Source of the DNA: CAYMLL01 sp964390645
GTDB lineage: Bacteria; Planctomycetota; UBA8108
Assembly: GCA_964390645.1 (NCBI GenBank)
Contig: CAYMLL010000003.1
Coordinates: 10,737-74,736 of the forward strand
Reading direction: 5' to 3'
Length of the DNA: 64,000 bases
Position numbers and translations under genes: made by a program. This document shows positions 9,270 through 19,941 of the stretch, piece by piece (positions within the stretch are counted from its first letter, which is position 1; every line of letters starts with the position of its first letter). The notes below the pieces were generated by a model. It searched no databases. It saw only the letters and a list, made by a program, of their open reading frames with translations, and was not told where the DNA came from.

Positions 9270-9680
9270 ATGCAGCGTGCCACCGTCTCTCGTCGTCGTT
9301 GCCTCGCGCAGGGGGTGACGTTCGTGGCGCCGCCGTTCGTGATCACGCGCTCACCGGGAGCGGTCGACCGTCCCGCTCGGGCTCGGCCCGGCGCTTGCGG
9401 CCGACGCGAGACGCCTCTACAGGAGCACGGACCACCTGGCGAGCTCCGTCGAGCGCGTGCGCAGCCGCAGGCAGCCGATCTGCAACGCGGAGGTCCGCTG
9501 TCGCCCGGTCGCCGTTTGCCTCGTCGGCAGCCTCGCCGTCTGGAACCGGCGTCGCCTCGGGCCGCCGGAGCGGGTCTTGAAACAGCCTCTTGCCGTCTCG
9601 TCGGCGATGCGGAGGCGAACCGCTGGCTCGACCGGCCGAAGCGCGGCGAGCGGCAGAAGGTCCGGGACGAGTTCGCGTGA
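9270..9680 (+). pseudogene. Decayed Gfo/Idh/MocA-family oxidoreductase (deleted and frameshifted)
   Basis: The ATG at 9270 opens a Tat-like leader (SRRRCLAQG, then VAPPFVI), as in exported planctomycete Gfo/Idh/MocA oxidoreductases. After about 40 residues the homology jumps to the C terminus of that family, in another frame. From 9415 the reading DHLASSVERVRSRRQPIC, then NAEV, CLVGSLAVWNRRRL, matches the usual DFLDCVRSRKxPxxDVEVGHRS...LGNIA region. A second shift near 9590 brings back the first frame with VGDAEANRWLDRPKR, the usual last motif, up to a stop at 9678. The middle of the gene (NAD-binding and substrate domains) is missing. It is divergent to the alcohol dehydrogenase. Calling it a relic is my inference from these three collinear fragments. 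Confidence 0.65.
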
Positions 9681-9782
9681 TCCAGATACCGTGATCCAGA
9701 CACCCTGACGCGTGGCGTCAGAACGCCGTGACGACGACCCAGAGAGCGGTGCGCGGAGACCGTATCGTCGACGATCGGGGGG

Positions 9783-11399
9783 TCAGCTGTCGTTGCGTCC
9801 GCTGCGTCCGCTGCGTCCTCGACCGCGGCGATCGTCGTCATCGTCCCCGTCGCCGCGCAGCCTTTTCCACCAGTCTTCCAGGGCGTTCTCGTCCTTGGCT
9901 TCGAGGTCCGCACGCAGCTCGAAGTTGCGCAGCCGACACTCCTGACCGGAGCCGAGGCTGACGAAGAAGAAGCCGCCGAGATTCTGGGGGATCGTCGGTG
10001 TCCAGCGGCTGCCCTTCTGCGGCGTCACCTGGCGGCCGTTGATCAGGAAGACGATCTTGCCGTCCTGGCGATCGACGCGGATCCGCTGCCAGCCCTTGGC
10101 GAGCTTGACCTCGAGCTTGACGTCCCGCAGATTGGAGGAGACCAGTCCGAGCGTCTTGCCTCCGTAGACGTCGAGGCTGGCGGAGAAGTCGCCGTTGAGC
10201 GGTGTCTTCTCCGACAGCAGGGCCAACCCCGAAGAGGGGATGGTGTTCTTGACGCGCAGCGCATCGCCCGATCGGGACAGGGTCATGATGTCGAGGGGAC
10301 GTGCCTGCCACTTCGACTCCCACCATCTCGTGCGGCTCCTGCGTTCGAGGACGAGCGTGCGAAGCCGGTCGATCCCGACGATCGGGCGCAAGCTCGGTGT
10401 CTCCTTGTAGATCTTCGCGAGCCGCTGGACGACGTCGGCCCTGGTGATCTGGTCGAGTGTCGGAACCGCCTGTTCGAGCCACAGAACGGCGCGCATGTGG
10501 CAGCTGACGCGGGGGATGTCCTCGTAGTCGTCGGCGAGATCGGCCCACGCGGTTCCGACCGCGACCTGGCCAGCCGCTTTCTTCGGCTTCTCGAGGTCGA
10601 GCTCGGCGGCTTCCCGGAGCCCGCTCGGGGCCCCCTTCGTCGCGGCGTCCAGGCCCGAGCCCCATTCGCGCTTGTAGAGGCAGAGAAACTCCGCGACCTC
10701 TCCGCGCGCGCTCTCGTCGTCCGGACTGTCGAGCAGGCGACGCAGGAAGGGAGTGATCTTCTCGTGCTGCGCCGCGATCGCCTCGACGAGATCCTGGCGC
10801 TCCTTCGCGGCGTTGATCAGCACCTTGTCGCGAGTCTTGCGAATCGCCTTGTGGGCGGCGGCCGCGATACGGGTCGCGGCCTTGTAGTGGTCGTCGGCGA
10901 GGGCCGAGTCGACCGCCGCCTGCCAGGCGTCGTGAAGAGTCGCGGCGCCGGCCAGCGACCGCGGACGCGGTGCCTCGCCGAGCGTCTCTTCGATCCGGGT
11001 GAGCCGGTCGATGCGGAAGGCGGCGTCGAGCCTATCGATCGCAGCGTGCGGGGTTTCGTGGCGGCCGACGCGAGCGGCGACCTCGCAGGCCTGACTCAGC
11101 AGCTCGAAGAGCGTCGCGTTGTTGGACGTGGCCTTGCTGGCCTCGTCGAGGAGGTCCTTTGCCAGCTTGCGGCGGTCGTCGGCGCCCTTCTTCGCGTACT
11201 GCGACCTGAAGACCTTGCGGATGGTCTTCTCGGCCTGCTTCCTCTCCAGGGGTGACGGTTGCGGAGCCCGGGAGATGGACGGGGGAGCAGGAGCGGGAGC
11301 GGGAGCGGGAGCGGGAGCTTCCGTGTCCTGCGCGCCGAGGACGGAGACAGCGCCGAGAAGAACCAGACTGCGGAACAGAGCGCAGCGCGTACTTACCAC
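9783..11399 (-). CDS. Secreted planctomycete-specific protein with C-terminal jelly-roll-like domain
   Basis: No defined function. I chose the GTG at 11399 because AGGAG lies 8 nt upstream; this gives 538 residues with a signal peptide (SLVLLGAVSVLGA). A Pro-Ala dipeptide repeat and an N-terminal helical part (ERKQAEKTIRKVFRSQYAK, then DRRKLAKDLLDEA) follow. That helical part resembles a repeat-like domain common in planctomycete secreted proteins with the pattern F-x-x-x-YA-K...DR..LA..LL. The last 150 residues (GLALLSEKTPLNGDFSASL, then GWQRIRVDRQDGKIVFLINGR) resemble DUF1080-type concanavalin folds, so sugar binding is plausible. The tail is Asp- and Arg-rich low complexity. It stands alone, ending 100 bp from the oxidoreductase relic. 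Confidence 0.7.
   Translation of the reverse strand: MVSTRCALFRSLVLLGAVSVLGAQDTEAPAPAPAPAPAPPSISRAPQPSPLERKQAEKTIRKVFRSQYAKKGADDRRKLAKDLLDEASKATSNNATLFELLSQACEVAARVGRHETPHAAIDRLDAAFRIDRLTRIEETLGEAPRPRSLAGAATLHDAWQAAVDSALADDHYKAATRIAAAAHKAIRKTRDKVLINAAKERQDLVEAIAAQHEKITPFLRRLLDSPDDESARGEVAEFLCLYKREWGSGLDAATKGAPSGLREAAELDLEKPKKAAGQVAVGTAWADLADDYEDIPRVSCHMRAVLWLEQAVPTLDQITRADVVQRLAKIYKETPSLRPIVGIDRLRTLVLERRSRTRWWESKWQARPLDIMTLSRSGDALRVKNTIPSSGLALLSEKTPLNGDFSASLDVYGGKTLGLVSSNLRDVKLEVKLAKGWQRIRVDRQDGKIVFLINGRQVTPQKGSRWTPTIPQNLGGFFFVSLGSGQECRLRNFELRADLEAKDENALEDWWKRLRGDGDDDDDRRGRGRSGRSGRNDS
11284..11319. repeat. Six tandem 6-bp units (GGAGCG-like)
   Basis: Six consecutive hexamers of GGAGC(A/G/T) encode the Pro-Ala linker just after the signal peptide of the 9783-11399 gene. 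In-frame units would change linker length without breaking the frame. Confidence 0.9.
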
Positions 11400-11536
11400 T
11401 GGATCGTCTCCTGATAGGACTTTCGATGGGATCGGCACGGCGATCCTCACTTATTGGAACCCGCCGAGGGTCCGGTGATGGCGGAAAAGTCGTCTCACCG
11501 ACGAAATCCGACAAATACCGACGGTCCGCTCCGGGG

Positions 11537-14500
11537 CTACCGGCCTCGCTCCAGAGCGAACGCGACGTAGGTGTCTCCCGTGGGCCCCCCCAGCTTGCCG
11601 CCTCCCGAGGCGGGGATGACGACGAACTGACGGCCCTCGACCTCGTAGATTGTCGGCGGTGCGTAGCCTCCGAAGGGCAGCTCGTGGGACCAGAGCTCGC
11701 CGCCGGTCTCGGCGTCGAAGGCCCGGATTCGCCGGTCCCTGGTACCTGCGGCGAAGACGAGGCCGCCCGCCGTCGCGGACGCACCGCCGAAGTTCTCGGT
11801 GCCGGTGATCGGCACGCCCCTCTTCGTGAGCTCCTCGTGCTCGCCGAGCGGGACCTTCCAGAGCAGCTTGCCGGTGTTGAGATCGAGGCAGTTGAGGGTG
11901 CCCCAGGGAGGCTGTACTGCGGGGTAGCCCCGTGGGTCGAGGAATCGCGTCCACTTGTTTTGCACGAAGCGGGGCCGGTCCGGCCGCGTCGCCGGCGCTC
12001 CGGTCTGCGCAGCCTGGCCGTGCGGGATGTCGCGAACGAAGAGGAAGTCCAGCAGGGCGTCACGGTCGGCCTTCTCGAGAAACGGGAACGCGGGCATCAG
12101 TCCGCGGCCGGTCCGCAGCAGCTCGGTCACCTCGGCGTCGTTCGTGCGGTGCCGCAGCGCTACGAGTGGCGGAGAGACTCCGACGCCGAAGCGGTCCTTG
12201 CCGTGGCACGGCTCGCAGGTTCCGGTGTAGACGACCTGACCTCGAGTCGGTGGTTGCCGCGGATCCCGTCGGGGCTCGTCGACGTTGACGAGCGACATCA
12301 GCCACGGTATCTCGTTGGCGGTCACGTAGAGCCGTCCCCGGGTCGGATCCGAGCACGCGCCCGTCCACTCCGCGCCGCCGTGCACACCGTAGTACGCGGT
12401 GACCTTGCGTTGACTCACCGGCAGAAACCAGCCGTGGCGCAGGCTCCGGTACTGCGCCAGCGCCCAGACCTGGGTCTCGAAATCGTGGATCGGGACCTCT
12501 GCGGGGTCGAAGACCTGCCGCGAGAACGGCTCGGGCAGCTCGAGGTCGAGCTGGTACGGCGCGGTCCGCTCGCCAGGGACGTCGGAGACCGGCGCCCGAC
12601 GACGCCGTACCGGGAAGATCGGCTCTCCGCTGACCCGATCGAGGAGGAGCGTGTTGCCCGTCTTCGAGACCGCGGCGACGACGTCAACTTGCCGGCCGTG
12701 TCGCCGGACGGTCGTCAGGATGGGCGGCGCGGGAAGATCCAGGTCCCAGATGTCGTGCGGCACCTCCTGGAAGTGCCAGAGGAGCTTGCCGTTGCGCGCG
12801 TCGATGGCGACGACGCAGTTTGCGAAGAGATTGTCACCGACGTGCTCCATGCCGCGGAAGTTGGGCTTCGGAGATCCCGTCGTGATGTAGACGATGCCGC
12901 GCCGTGGATCGAGCGCCATGCCGCCCCAGCAGTTTGCGGCGTTCGGCTGGGTCGTCTCCCACGTGTCGTGGCCGAACTCGCCGGCGCGCGGCACCGTGTG
13001 GAAGCGCCAGAGAAACTCGCCGGTGACCACGTCGAAGGCCTCGACGTCCTTCAGGTAGCCGGCGATGACGAGCCTGCGCGCGAAGATCGTCGGCGCGACC
13101 CGGGCGCCCTCGGTGAGCCGCACGTTGCCGTGGTCCCCGAAGGACCGGACCGGCTTGCCCGTTCCGGGGTCGAGCGCGTGGAGGCGGTGGTCCTCGGTGG
13201 CGAAGAAGAGACGGGGCCCGACGCCGTAGCCTCCGGGCCACCAGGTGATCCCGCGGAAGGCGGGGCGTTGCCGCGGCTGGAAGCTCCAGATCTCCTCGCC
13301 GGTGGCGGCGTTGACCGCGACAATCCGGTTGCCGACGGTCGGCGCGTACAGGACGTCGTCCACGACGATCGGGTTGCACTGGATGTTGCCGCGGCCGTCT
13401 TTCGAGCGGTAGGTCCACGCGATTCGCAGATCCCCGACGTTGTCCGGCGTGATCTGATCGCACGCCGAGTAGCGCAGGCACTCGTCGCCGCCGTGCGACC
13501 GCGTCCAGGTTCGCAGGTCGGCCGCCGTCGGGGAGCCACTGGCCGCCGTCAGACGGGACGGCTTCGCTGCGGGGGTGATCTCGAGCTCCGGCAACGCGGC
13601 GCGCGCGGCGGGATCCTCGATGGTCCAGGGGTCGTGCCTGCGGATGTCCCGTGTGTCGGCACGGGCCGGCGGCGCGCCCGGGGTGCGCGGGACCGGTCGC
13701 GGGCCTGCCGGGTAGCCTCTCACCTGCCGGCGCAGCCAGCGCAGTCCGTCGAGGTTGTCCCTGAGGCGCACCTCGACGTCGTCCTGTGTGTGGCCCAGCA
13801 CGCCGATCGGTCCTCTGTAGCGGGAGGCCGCGATCGTCCTCAGCATCTCGAGATCGTGCTCGCCCTGGCCGATCTGCAGGATCTTCGGCTGCGCCGCAGT
13901 GTTCATGCCGTTGAGGTTGAGGCAGAGGAGGTGCGGCGTCATCATCTCGAGCGACCTGCCGAAGTCGTCGATGTGGCCGTGGCCGTGGTGGAGGTTGTAG
14001 ACGATTCCCACGTGCGTGGCCCCGTGTCGCGCGTGCAGGTATTCGCACACCGCAACGAGGTTCGCGGGCTCGCCTCCCCAGCCGCCGTGGTTGTAGAGCC
14101 CGAGCTTGCTTCCGAGGGCGCGAGTCCGAGCGACCAGCGGCAGCATCTGCTCGGCGGCCAGCCGGATGCGCTCCTCCCGGGTGGCGGCCTCCGGGCTCCC
14201 GAGGGTCTTCCAGATCTGCGGCCGCAAGCCGTGCTTTTCGAAGAGCGCGAAGGCCTCGTCGTGCTCGCCCCAGAACGCGAAGTACTCGATGCCGTGCTTC
14301 CTGTACTCGAGGATCTCCGCCTCGAATGTGGGCACGTGCCGTGCTCGCCAGTCGTAGGCGCAGCGCGTCAGCCCGAGCCTCTTCAGCATCGCGGCGCGCT
14401 CGGCGGGACCGCGGTTCTCGCCGTCGAAGGGGACGATGCACCACGCGACCAGCCGGTCCTCGTCGAGGTGGTCTCCGACGACGTCGTCCTCTGCGAGGGT

Positions 14501-14605
14501 GTCCTCGGTGCTCGTTGGCAGTGTCGGATTCTCGACGACCGTCGTGCACGAGGAGACGACAAGGACGGCCACGGCGAAGGTGAAAGTGACGGCTCTCGAG
14601 CTCAT
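11537..14605 (-). CDS. Lipoprotein fusion: sugar-isomerase-like TIM barrel + PQQ dehydrogenase with inserted cytochrome c
   Basis: Predicted 1022-residue lipoprotein (hydrophobic segment to LVVSSC, lipidated Cys20). Residues about 45-300 look like a xylose-isomerase/sugar-phosphate-epimerase TIM barrel (KHGIEYFAFWGEHDEAF, then YNHGGWGGEP, NLHHGHGH). Residues about 345-1022 form a quinoprotein dehydrogenase propeller (GEEIWSFQP, GGMALDPRRGIVYITTG, VPHDIWDLDLPAPP, GGYAPPTIY). A cytochrome c domain with CEPCH at 797-801 and a Met-containing GLMPAFP loop is inserted before the last blades. It probably oxidises a sugar or alcohol outside the cytoplasm and passes electrons to the heme. The ATG at 14605 is chosen because it overlaps the stop of the upstream CorC-like gene (ATGA). 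The barrel may be catalytic or a binding module. Confidence 0.85.
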   Translation of the reverse strand: MSSRAVTFTFAVAVLVVSSCTTVVENPTLPTSTEDTLAEDDVVGDHLDEDRLVAWCIVPFDGENRGPAERAAMLKRLGLTRCAYDWRARHVPTFEAEILEYRKHGIEYFAFWGEHDEAFALFEKHGLRPQIWKTLGSPEAATREERIRLAAEQMLPLVARTRALGSKLGLYNHGGWGGEPANLVAVCEYLHARHGATHVGIVYNLHHGHGHIDDFGRSLEMMTPHLLCLNLNGMNTAAQPKILQIGQGEHDLEMLRTIAASRYRGPIGVLGHTQDDVEVRLRDNLDGLRWLRRQVRGYPAGPRPVPRTPGAPPARADTRDIRRHDPWTIEDPAARAALPELEITPAAKPSRLTAASGSPTAADLRTWTRSHGGDECLRYSACDQITPDNVGDLRIAWTYRSKDGRGNIQCNPIVVDDVLYAPTVGNRIVAVNAATGEEIWSFQPRQRPAFRGITWWPGGYGVGPRLFFATEDHRLHALDPGTGKPVRSFGDHGNVRLTEGARVAPTIFARRLVIAGYLKDVEAFDVVTGEFLWRFHTVPRAGEFGHDTWETTQPNAANCWGGMALDPRRGIVYITTGSPKPNFRGMEHVGDNLFANCVVAIDARNGKLLWHFQEVPHDIWDLDLPAPPILTTVRRHGRQVDVVAAVSKTGNTLLLDRVSGEPIFPVRRRRAPVSDVPGERTAPYQLDLELPEPFSRQVFDPAEVPIHDFETQVWALAQYRSLRHGWFLPVSQRKVTAYYGVHGGAEWTGACSDPTRGRLYVTANEIPWLMSLVNVDEPRRDPRQPPTRGQVVYTGTCEPCHGKDRFGVGVSPPLVALRHRTNDAEVTELLRTGRGLMPAFPFLEKADRDALLDFLFVRDIPHGQAAQTGAPATRPDRPRFVQNKWTRFLDPRGYPAVQPPWGTLNCLDLNTGKLLWKVPLGEHEELTKRGVPITGTENFGGASATAGGLVFAAGTRDRRIRAFDAETGGELWSHELPFGGYAPPTIYEVEGRQFVVIPASGGGKLGGPTGDTYVAFALERGR

Positions 14606-15879
14606 GTACGGAGGGTCCCGGGGTCGCTGTCCGGCTCCCCGTCCAGGCGCCGGATCGTGCACTCGTGGAGGCTCCCGCGTCGCAGTCGGCCGACCGTGAA
14701 GCGGAGCCCGCAGACCTCGCTCGTCGAGCCGATCTGGAAAGGCCCGTCGATGCGCTCTTCGAGCCAGACCGACAGCGGCTGGTCCGCTGGCGCCGGGATC
14801 TCGACCTCGAGCTCGCGAGAGAGCGCTTGCATGCGGATGCCGCCGCCGGCGAGCCAGCGGCCGTCGCCGGCGGGCTGGAGGAAGTGAGGAAGGCCGTCGA
14901 ACTCGTCGCGGATGTCCCCGAGCAGCTCCTCGACGACGTCCTCCAGCGTCACCAGGCCCGTCGTCTTCCCGGCGGCGTCCTGGACGATCGCGATGTGCAT
15001 GCGCTCGCGGACAAACGTCGACATCACGTCAGCGGCGGTGTCGTCCTCGAGCACGGTGAGGATCTTGCGTACGGGCAGCTCCTTCGGCGCGTCTTGCGGC
15101 GACTTCGTCGCCAGCAGCAGCATCTCCTTGAGGTTGACGTAGCCGACGACGCGATCGATGTCGCCGCCGTCGCAGACCGGAAACCGCGTATGCGGTTGCA
15201 GCCGGGCCTGACGAACTCCTGCCTCGAGGCTCTGACTCGAGTCGAGCCACGCAACCTCCTCGATCGGGATCCGGATGTCCCGCATACGGAACTCCGAGAG
15301 TCGTGGGGTTTGTCGGATGATCCGCTCCTGCTGCGGGCCGATCTGCCGCGAGAGCCGTGCCAGGCCCGCCAGCGCCGCGATCTCCTCGATCGTCGCCGGG
15401 CTCTCGTCCGGCTCCTTGCCGCGGCCTTCGAAGGGTCGGTTGATCAGGTGTATCAGCCAGAGGACCGGTCCGAGGGCCAGCGTCGACCATCTCAGGGGCC
15501 GGGCGATGATGAGCGCCAGCATCCGGTTGAAGCGCACACCGAGCGACTTCGCGAGGATCTCGGTGAACTGCAGCATGACGAAGGTGAAGACCAGCGCGAA
15601 GAGCCAGAGGTGCTCCTCTCCGAAGACCTTGCCGAACTGCGCGCCCGCGATCGCCGCTCCGATCGTGTGCGCGGTGGTGTTCAGCAGCAGGATGACGGCA
15701 ATCGGACGCTCGACGTCGGTCTTGAAGCCCCGCCAGATGCGTCCGAGGCGTGGACGGCGCTCGGCGATGCTGGCGACCTGCGCCGGTGTCAGCGACAGCA
15801 GCGTCGCCTCCATCAGCGAGCACAGGGCGGAGACCACCAGGGCGATCAGCACGCCTGCCACGAAGAGTGTCATCGGCAT
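14602..15879 (-). CDS. CNNM/CBS-domain membrane protein (CorC/HlyC family)
   Basis: Membrane protein of 425 residues. The DUF21/CNNM transmembrane domain takes up about residues 1-150 and starts with a segment containing SALCSLMEATLLSL. Two CBS domains follow (about 200-330, with TRFPVCDGGDIDRVVGYV and IAIVQDAAGKTTGLVTLEDVVEELLGDI). A CorC_HlyC C-terminal domain ends the protein (about 345-420). The family is linked to magnesium or cobalt efflux; the actual ion here is unknown. Its stop overlaps the start of the lipoprotein dehydrogenase gene, so the two are probably cotranslated although no functional link is obvious. Confidence 0.88.
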   Translation of the reverse strand: MPMTLFVAGVLIALVVSALCSLMEATLLSLTPAQVASIAERRPRLGRIWRGFKTDVERPIAVILLLNTTAHTIGAAIAGAQFGKVFGEEHLWLFALVFTFVMLQFTEILAKSLGVRFNRMLALIIARPLRWSTLALGPVLWLIHLINRPFEGRGKEPDESPATIEEIAALAGLARLSRQIGPQQERIIRQTPRLSEFRMRDIRIPIEEVAWLDSSQSLEAGVRQARLQPHTRFPVCDGGDIDRVVGYVNLKEMLLLATKSPQDAPKELPVRKILTVLEDDTAADVMSTFVRERMHIAIVQDAAGKTTGLVTLEDVVEELLGDIRDEFDGLPHFLQPAGDGRWLAGGGIRMQALSRELEVEIPAPADQPLSVWLEERIDGPFQIGSTSEVCGLRFTVGRLRRGSLHECTIRRLDGEPDSDPGTLRT

Positions 15880-16189
15880 CGGCTCCCTTGTTCACCGGTT
15901 TCTCTGTCGGTTCTCGTCCCACGAGCGGTCGAACGTCCGGCTCCTTCGTTCTCACGCGGACCGGATTCTACACAATGATCTCCGGCCGCACGTCGTCTTC
16001 TCTCCACGCCCCTGTGCGGCGCTGCGCCTACCTTGTAGCCGATCGCCGTGAAAGTCGACCGTCGGATCGTCGGTTGCCGTCCGCGAGCGCCGGCTCGTCA
16101 TCCGCGACCGCGTTCGTGAGGCGTGGACGGGCGGTCGAGCTTCGGGGGGGCGCCGCGGCCCGGGAGCGGCGAGAGCTGTGGATTCCGCC
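15880..16189. other. Non-coding spacer
   Basis: 310 bp between the DUF1501 stop and the CorC-like start, both on the minus strand. I see no conserved protein or RNA. A TAGAAT on the minus strand at 15966-15971 could be a -10 element for the CorC-like gene, but I see no convincing -35. Confidence 0.5.
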
Positions 16190-17637
16190 TCACGCCAGGA
16201 TCTCCGTGGCGGGGTCGCCGGCGACGTCCGTCAGGCGGAAGTCCCTGCCGCCGTGGCGGTAGGTCAGCCTCTCGTGATCGAGGCCCAGCAGATGCAAGAG
16301 CGTCGCGTGGAGGTCGTTGACGTGCATCTTGTCTCGCTGCGCGAAGTAGCCGTAGTCGTCGGTCGCTCCATGGCTGTAGCCGCCCTTGACGCCACCCCCG
16401 GCGAGCCACATCGTGAAGCCTTCGGGGTTGTGGTCGCGTCCGTCCTTGCCCTGGGCCGTCGGTGTGCGGCCGAACTCGCCTCCCCACATCACGAGAGTGT
16501 CCTCGAGGAGCCCACGGGACCGCAGGTCGGTCAGCAGACCGGCGATCGGTGTGTCCACCTCGGCGGCGTTCTTCGCGTGGCCCGCGCGCAGGCCGCCGTG
16601 CTGGTCCCACTGCACCTTGGAGTCGCTGTGGGTCACCTGGATGAAGCGCACACCGCGCTCGGCGAATCGTCTAGCCATCAGGCATTGCAGGCCGAAGTCC
16701 GCGGTCACGCTGTCGTCGAGCCCGTAGAGGGCGCGAGTCGCGGCGGTCTCGTGGCCGACGTCCTGTGCGTCGGGCATCGTCCGCTGCATGCGGAAGGCCA
16801 GCTCCATCGCCTCCACGCGCCCCTCGAGTGTGCGCTCCGGTCCGGTCTCCTCGAGGTGCTCGCGGTTCATGGCGGCGAGGAGGTCGAGCTGCGCGCGCTG
16901 TAGCTCTCGCGGGACGCGCGCATTCGAGGCGTTCTTCAGCGTCGCGTGCTCCGCGGGCCGGCTCGCGACTCCGAGCGGCGTGCCGTGGTAGCTCGCGGGC
17001 AGGAACGCCGCGCTCCAGTTGTTGACGCCGCCGTGTGCGAGCGTCGGGCAGATGGTCAGGAAGCCGGGCAGGTCGTGATTCTCGGTGCCGAGCCCGTACG
17101 CGACCCAGGAGCCCATGCTCGGGCGTACGAAGTTGTCGGCGCCGGTGTGCAGCTTCAGGCAGGCGCCGCCGTGTGCCGGATTCGTGCCGTGAACCGAATG
17201 CAGAAAGCAGATGTCGTCGACGTGCCGTGCGACGCCCGGGAAGAGCTCGCTGACGAGCTTGCCGCACTCGCCGTGGCGACGGAACGACCAGGGCGATCGC
17301 AGCAGCTTGCCGGTCTCCGCAAAGGTGAAGCGAGGCTTCGCGAAGGGGAGGTCCTTGCCGTGGTCGCGTTCGAGCAGCGGCTTGTGGTCGAAGGTGTCGA
17401 GGTGTGACGGGCCGCCCTTCATGAAGAGGAAGATCACCCGCCGGGCGCGGGCTCGGAAGTGCGGTTGCCTCGGGCTCAGGGGATCGGCGCGGGCCGCGTC
17501 GGCAGCGCCAGTCTCCCGGGCGAGCATCGACGTGAGGGCCAGCGACCCGAAGCCCAGCGCGGTGTGCTGCAGCAGACCGCGACGGGTCGGTATGCGTCGA
17601 GAGGCGCGGATCGGTGTGCGGGTGGGTCGGTGCGGAT

Positions 17638-17641
<4 letters not shown>
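16190..17641 (-). CDS. DUF1501 family protein
   Basis: Secreted DUF1501 protein of 483 residues, alkaline-phosphatase/sulfatase-like fold. It starts with a Tat-like leader (TRRGLLQHTALGFGSLALTS). The family motifs are all present: VIFLFMKGGPSHLDTFDHKP, HSVHGTNPAHGG, SMGSWVAYGLGTEN, FIQVTHSDSKVQWDQHG and MWGGEFGRTPTAQGKDGRDH. Its ATG overlaps the stop of the DUF1549/DUF1553 gene as ATGA. This pair is a hallmark planctomycete operon whose precise role is still not established; it is thought to act on extracellular polymers together with the partner cytochrome-like protein. Confidence 0.92.
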
Positions 17642-19665
<2,024 letters not shown>

Positions 19666-19941
19666 GATGAGACCTCCGAGCCTGCAGTATACCCGCCGCG
19701 TTCCTCGGGGTCCCGTATCGGACGCGACGAGGCCGAAGCACACGACGTGGTCCCGCATGCGCAGGAAGATCTTGCCGCCGCAGACCGCCGGCCGGCGTCC
19801 CGGTCCGGCGGACGACGGCCTTCGCCGGTGTCGCGATCACGGCGGCAATGCTGGAGCCGTCGCCGGTGGTGGATAGGATGAATATGGTGCGCTTGATATG
19901 GACCGAGGTCCGGACCGATCCTCAAACCGGGGGGCAGCTTG

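Noticed and set aside
11252..14887. Long plus-strand open frame opposite the TIM-barrel/PQQ lipoprotein
   Set aside because: No domain seen; the minus-strand frame has complete families, a lipobox and an ATGA overlap.
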